Source: Fomitopsis serialis
Lineage: Eukaryota > Basidiomycota > Agaricomycetes > Polyporales > Fomitopsidaceae
Assembly: GCF_022376445.1 (NCBI RefSeq)
Contig: NW_025955719.1
Coordinates: 1-13,150, forward strand
DNA length: 13,150 nt
Direction: 5' to 3'
The notes under the pieces are model-generated. The model was not told where the DNA came from. It saw only the letters and a list, made by a program, of their open reading frames with translations, and made no database searches. Both the position numbers and the translations under genes were made by a program. The stretch's first letter is position 1. Each line of letters starts with the position of its first letter. This document shows positions 9,639-13,150 of this stretch, piece after piece.

Positions 9639-9674
9639 TTACCCGCGTTCGCGTCATGACGCGAACGCGGGTAA
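9639..9674. repeat. Palindromic element, copy 2 (perfect 36 bp palindrome)
   Basis: TTACCCGCGTTCGCGTCA is followed immediately by its exact reverse complement. This is the only copy with a perfect 18+18 bp symmetry. Arm class GTT/AAC, bordered by TA on both sides. The inner step is TCATGA rather than CCATGG, changed on both arms. Confidence 0.92.
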
Positions 9675-9720
9675 CATGCAGTCTCCGTTTGAGTCTGCGA
9701 CTGCCTTCTGCCAGTCACCC

Positions 9721-9756
9721 TTACCCGCAATCGCGCCATGGCGCGATTGCGGATGA
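9721..9756. repeat. Palindromic element, copy 3 (AAT/ATT class)
   Basis: Left arm TTACCCGCAATCGCGCCA, right arm TGGCGCGATTGCGGATGA. The variable triplet has changed together on both arms (AAT and ATT). Two mismatches lie near the outer right end. Confidence 0.88.
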
Positions 9757-10451
9757 GTCCGCACATCCATTGCCTTGTTTGGCAAGTCCGAGCGCCCGCC
9801 CGATCTCACAGGCACCCACCGACTTGCTCGTGTGCCACAGAGGGCATGCATCTGTGGTGTACCACATCATCCATTACACCCTCCGCATGCAGCGTCCATT
9901 CCGTGTTGTGTGTCAGTGATGTGCAGTGACAGGGCAGGCGAGATCACGTCAGCCACCTGCTCAGCCACCGACGGGCGCTCACACGATCTCCTGCCCACAA
10001 CCACCATCTCCCACCTCTCCTGCCTCCTGCCTCCCTCTCTTTTACATCCAGCAAGCCCACCGCACCCTGGGGTGATGATGTGCGTACCTGCACATGAAGA
10101 CAGCCGACACGGAGATTGTGCGCGCGTAAGGTACGTGCACGCAAGATGACCTCTGTGAGTGCGAAACACGGTCGCCCGCAAGTTGATAACACGGCAGACG
10201 AGTATACATCAGCAGAGTGTCCTTGTTTCGAGACACACGACAAGCTCACCTCCCGATGTTCTGGATGATTCGCCATACCGACGGGTTGCTCGCGACAGGA
10301 CTCGCTCGAGAGTGTGCATCAAACCACCTGCCCGGGCTGTTGCTCGTATTACTGGGTACGCCTCGATGATCATTGCGGCACCCTATCGGTGCGCCCTGTG
10401 TGTTTCTATCCGCGCAATTGCGAATAGGCACACTGTCCTTGTTTTCATCGT
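9757..10451. other. Non-coding stretch between palindrome clusters
   Basis: About 700 bp with several overlapping open frames on both strands but no recognisable domain, no consistent coding frame and no convincing splice chain. It includes a C/T-rich tract (about 9990-10050). I find no tRNA or other RNA gene and no palindromic element in it. Confidence 0.5.
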
Positions 10452-10487
10452 CTACCCGCGCTTGCGCCACGGCGCGAACACAGGTAC
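10452..10487. repeat. Palindromic element, copy 4 (degenerate)
   Basis: Left arm CTACCCGCGCTTGCGCCA, right arm CGGCGCGAACACAGGTAC. Several arm mismatches. The outer TACCC and the GCGCC/GGCGC inner stem still identify it, and TA borders remain on both sides. Confidence 0.75.
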
Positions 10488-10532
10488 TGTGCACTGTTCT
10501 GAGAGACTCTCAGACGTACTTGTGAATGCTCT

Positions 10533-10552
10533 TTACCCGCGAACGCGGGTAA
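10533..10552. repeat. Palindromic element, copy 5 (tip-deleted, 20 bp)
   Basis: TTACCCGCG, then AA, then CGCGGGTAA. This equals a full GTT/AAC-class copy from which 16 central bases have gone. The outer stem is perfect. Confidence 0.8.
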
Positions 10553-10688
10553 GTGCACTGTTTGTGTCAAGGTTTTCTGGGACGTAAACGTAGGTGCAAG
10601 TATAATATTATTTTGTATAGTAAGCAGAGTGCCAGGCAATCAAGGAATTTAATTCAAAGGATGCCCCTGGTAGGGTACTCCGAGTATG

Positions 10689-10724
10689 TTATCCGCAATT
10701 GCGCCACGGCGCGATTGCGGGTAA
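10689..10724. repeat. Palindromic element, copy 6 (AAT/ATT class)
   Basis: Left arm TTATCCGCAATTGCGCCA, right arm CGGCGCGATTGCGGGTAA. The right arm is intact. The left arm carries two C-to-T type changes that would still form G-U pairs in RNA. It lies 148 bp upstream of the cysteine-cluster gene start. Confidence 0.88.
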
Positions 10725-10871
10725 GAGTACACGTGAGCACCAGCATCGCTTCTCGCACGTGGTGTATCGCTTCAACCAGGCGTGCAGCGCGTGCGCGCCG
10801 TGTGGACTGGTCTGTCCGCACCGCTGCCGTTTCCACTGCCCAATCCCACTGTCAATCTTGCTCGCATCACT

Positions 10872-12555
10872 ATGGTCGGTACCTACGACCTCCAACAATT
10901 TGCGCTTGCTCAGTGCGCATTCACCATCAATCACGCTGACCTCACGGACAACACGCGGAAAGCGGCTTTTGGCCGCGTGCACAACATGTACATTTTCACG
11001 GACTTACCGCCGCAGCCCAGCGAATGGACCGCTAAGCAACTCAAGGCGCTCAACCGCCTGTTGCGTTCGTTGCTCAACAGCGCTGTCTCGTGGGACGCAT
11101 TCCAGTACATCGTCCAGCACCACATCCTGGTAAGTCAAGCTTTCGTGTTGCCGCGAGATACGGCCGCACTAAACGACACGTTGACAGACCGACCCGTGGC
11201 TCATGTCGCTGAAACAGTCAAATCAATATGACCAGTTCCCCCTTGTGCTCGCGACCTGCTTCAAATGGCAGTACCGGACCGCAGAGGGCAACTTCCCGAA
11301 CACGATGGAGGAATACTTCATGTGGAGGCGCATACCGTACGTCACCCTCGAAGAGGACAGCTCGCGCGAGACCAGGAGCGCGTCTCTCGCGCTGTTCTTG
11401 AAGCAGTGGTGGATCCGTAAGTCCTCATGTGCAAGTTGCGCGACTATGGACTCACGCGCGAGCTGCTCGACTGCAGGCAACGACCGTGTCAGGTCCGGTA
11501 AGCGGTTGCTTACCGCTCTCCATTGGCCAGCCGCACTGACCAGTCGCTCGATCAATCCCAGGTGGACCGCCTCTCTCACATGAGGCCAACGACTTCGACT
11601 TCAGCCGTGTGTCGGACGCAGAGCGCGCCGCGGCAAGGGAAGAACAACGAAGGCATCGCAGCCCCAGGGAGCATTCCCCGCTGCCGCCAATGCTCGACAA
11701 CGTGGTACGTGGTTCCTTTTTTTATCTCAATCGCAGCCAATGCTTACTGACTTGTAAGCTGGTCGAGGCCGCGCGGTGCAAGCGGTGTGTGAATGACCGG
11801 CGAGATGAGTGTAGGGTGCCCTTCGCGAAGACGTGCTGTCACCGCTGTATGAGGAGGAAGGTCAACTGCTCGCTCACGGTAAGTCATGTTGTATTTCTGT
11901 CTTTCTCTGTGACGCGCTCACTCGCTACAGGACCAACGAGCCTCTGAGGCGGTTGACTCGCCGCGCGCGTCCCTGGCACCTGTGCTGCAGAATAATTCCG
12001 CACCCGACTCTCTACCACGTGCACGCTCGTCATCGCGTTCGCCCGCGCCTTCTCCATCGCATTCGCCCTCGCGTTCTGTCACTCGCTCGACGCCCGCATC
12101 GCCGCCCAACGTTGTATCCGACTCATCATCCCCGCTGCCGGCTGGGCGTATCGCATCTGCACAGTCGCAGTCGCCCGCTTCTTCTGCAAGCCCATCGACC
12201 GTCTCAGTGGCGCAGATGATGGACGTGGATCCTGTGTCGCCAGGAACATCAAGCAGTGTTGACGCGGGTGCTGGGCCTTCGAGCTTTGGAGCCCATCGTG
12301 TCGCGAGACGTAAGTGTTCATTCTTTGATTGAGAAACGGAACACTCATGCTGGTACAGGCAAACTCAACGAGCTCGACACCAATGCGATCATCCGCGATG
12401 TCAAGCGATCATCGGATCTCCCTATGGCCGAACGATTGAATGTCCATCAGGGGGTGATCGCGCGGCTCATCAACGAGGTCGCGAGATTGCGGGGTGCCCT
12501 TCAGGCGACGAAGAAGAAACGTGCTCGGTACGGGGGTGATGAAGATGATGATTGA
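10872..12555 (+). CDS. Protein of unknown function with Zn2Cys6-like cysteine cluster; 7 exons, complete
   Basis: Exons: 10872-11129, 11188-11416, 11477-11497, 11562-11704, 11759-11878, 11931-12309, 12359-12555. This gives 448 residues with all phases consistent. I do not recognise the family. Residues 1-165 look globular (for example AFGRVHNMYIFTDLPPQPSE and WDAFQYIVQHHIL). Residues 224-254 hold CX2CX7CX7CCX2CX6C among basic residues, close to the spacing of fungal Zn2Cys6 DNA-binding domains but in mid-protein. About 265-380 is a Ser/Pro-rich, probably disordered stretch. Residues 385-448 form a charged, leucine-containing helix, a basic KKKRAR run at 435-440 and an acidic tail. A nuclear, nucleic-acid-binding role is plausible but inferred. 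The ATG at 10872 starts the conserved-looking part; the frame is open further 5'. The acceptor at 11561 is preferred over an AG at about 11542-11543, which lies too close to the likely branch site CACTGAC. Exon 3 is only 21 bp. Palindromic elements flank the gene. Confidence 0.82.
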
Positions 12556-12707
12556 GTAGGAAGGTCGGGATAGTATATCGCATCGTGCATGTATGTAAAC
12601 CACATGTACTACCACTTCTTGAGCATGCCCACATATTGTTTCATTTATCTGACCACCGAACTACGCGCACTCGATCAACGATCTGAGACGTGCGAATAAT
12701 TAACATG

Positions 12708-12743
12708 CTACCCGCACTCGCGCCGTGGCGCGAGTGCGGGTAC
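12708..12743. repeat. Palindromic element, copy 7 (ACT/AGT class)
   Basis: Left arm CTACCCGCACTCGCGCCG, right arm TGGCGCGAGTGCGGGTAC. Sixteen inner arm positions pair perfectly. The variable triplet is ACT on the left and AGT on the right. TA borders on both sides. It lies 152 bp after the stop of the cysteine-cluster gene. Confidence 0.9.
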
Positions 12744-12891
12744 AAATCTGCGGCAGCTCGACGGATTTTGATGGTTCCAAACGGCAGGTACGATCACGTC
12801 AATTCATTCATTTTAGCGAGCGATACTACGACCTCCCACAGTCAACAAATACATTTACAGTAGTTACGCGCAGTGTCACGAGTGAATCGAT

Positions 12892-12927
12892 CTACCCGCG
12901 TTCGCGCCACGGCGCGAACGCGGGTAA
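12892..12927. repeat. Palindromic element, copy 8 (GTT/AAC class)
   Basis: Left arm CTACCCGCGTTCGCGCCA, right arm CGGCGCGAACGCGGGTAA. Sixteen bp arms pair perfectly and the centre is CA-CG. TA borders on both sides. Copy 9 follows after 26 bp. Confidence 0.92.
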
Positions 12928-12953
12928 CGACAATGTGAAGGGATGCGATGGTG

Positions 12954-12989
12954 TTACCCGCGTTCGCGCCGTGGCGCGAGTGCGGGTAG
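12954..12989. repeat. Palindromic element, copy 9 (hybrid arms)
   Basis: Left arm TTACCCGCGTTCGCGCCG (GTT class), right arm TGGCGCGAGTGCGGGTAG (AGT class). The two arms belong to different classes but would still pair through G-U in RNA. It lies 21 bp beyond the stop codon of the minus-strand gene at the window end, so it is probably in that gene's 3' UTR. Confidence 0.9.
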
Positions 12990-13010
12990 TTGCACCGTTT
13001 TCAATACAAG

Positions 13011-13150
13011 TCACTTCCGCATCTTCCTGACGTCCTTCGAGAGCTTCGCGAGGCGGGACTCGAGCGTCGCGGTGCGCTGGTTGCTGTCCTCAAGGTCGCT
13101 CTCGAGCTTTGCGACCTTGCGCTCGAGAACAGCGACCCTGCGCTCCGCCG
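13011..13150 (-). CDS. C-terminal coiled-coil end of an unidentified protein (partial)
   Basis: The frame read from 13148 down to the stop at 13013-13011 gives 45 residues and continues beyond the window. Seen: VAVLERKVAKLESDLEDSN and then TATLESRLAKLSKDVRKMRK, with leucine or valine at heptad spacing and alternating acidic and basic residues. This is a typical coiled coil or leucine zipper ending in a basic tail. Codon use is strongly GC-biased (CTC, GAG, AAG), as in the other real genes here. The family cannot be named from this fragment; cytoskeletal, bZIP-like or other coiled-coil proteins all fit. Confidence 0.75.
   Translation of the reverse strand, partial: AERRVAVLERKVAKLESDLEDSNQRTATLESRLAKLSKDVRKMRK

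Noticed and set aside
9596..9756. Palindromes as bacterial-type intrinsic terminators
   Set aside because: They lack a following T run, and the genome is eukaryotic with spliceosomal introns.
10159..10587. 142-codon plus-strand frame in the repeat region
   Set aside because: It runs through palindrome copies 4 and 5, has no domain, and overlaps other equally long frames.
9596..12989. CRISPR array
   Set aside because: The repeats are palindromes at irregular spacing (11 bp to 2 kb) with no regular spacers, and the locus is in a fungal nuclear genome.

Overview
The window reads as nuclear DNA of a basidiomycete, most likely an Agaricomycete (mushroom or wood-rot fungus). Genes are closely spaced on both strands. 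Coding regions are cut by many 46-84 bp GT-AG introns, some exons are as short as 21-23 bp, and codon use is GC-rich. Almost every gene had to be assembled by hand across introns, so exon borders are given in each entry. Nothing finer than Agaricomycetes can be supported from the sequence alone.

Layout, left to right. (1) 1-606, plus strand: 3' end of a ubiquitin-specific protease gene with the catalytic-His region, broken by two single-base frameshifts. (2) 1066-3830, minus strand: a complete 17-exon M17 leucine aminopeptidase of 527 residues with a mitochondrial-type N-terminus and every metal and catalytic residue at the expected spacing. (3) 4165-8594, minus strand: a complete 11-exon, 1286-residue membrane protein of the fungal aromatic-acid-exporter/FUSC/DUF2421 family. 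(4) 8804-9213, plus strand: LSM6, a subunit of the LSm rings, divergent from the transporter across a 209 bp shared promoter. (5) 10872-12555, plus strand: a complete 7-exon, 448-residue protein of unknown function with a Zn2Cys6-like cysteine cluster, a Ser/Pro-rich stretch and a basic, leucine-rich C-terminus. (6) 13011-13150, minus strand: the C-terminal coiled-coil end of an unidentified protein that runs off the window.

The genes on the left are ordinary housekeeping or transport genes and show no pathway link to one another. The unusual part is 9.2-13.0 kb. It holds nine dispersed copies of a roughly 36 bp palindrome with core CCCGC-NNN-CGCGCC / GGCGCG-NNN-GCGGG. They occur only in non-coding DNA around the unknown cysteine-cluster gene, and none is seen in the first 9.59 kb. 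The copies fall into arm classes (GTT/AAC, AAT/ATT, ACT/AGT) in which both arms change together. One copy has lost its hairpin tip, some look like hybrids between classes, and most are bordered by TA on both sides. The same zone has a separate 170 bp inverted-repeat segment just downstream of LSM6, a GC hairpin with tandem GA mismatches, and a short GGGTGAGGAT tandem repeat. I read this as a cluster of very small non-autonomous palindromic elements in an accessory region. I know of no named family that I can assign it to with confidence.
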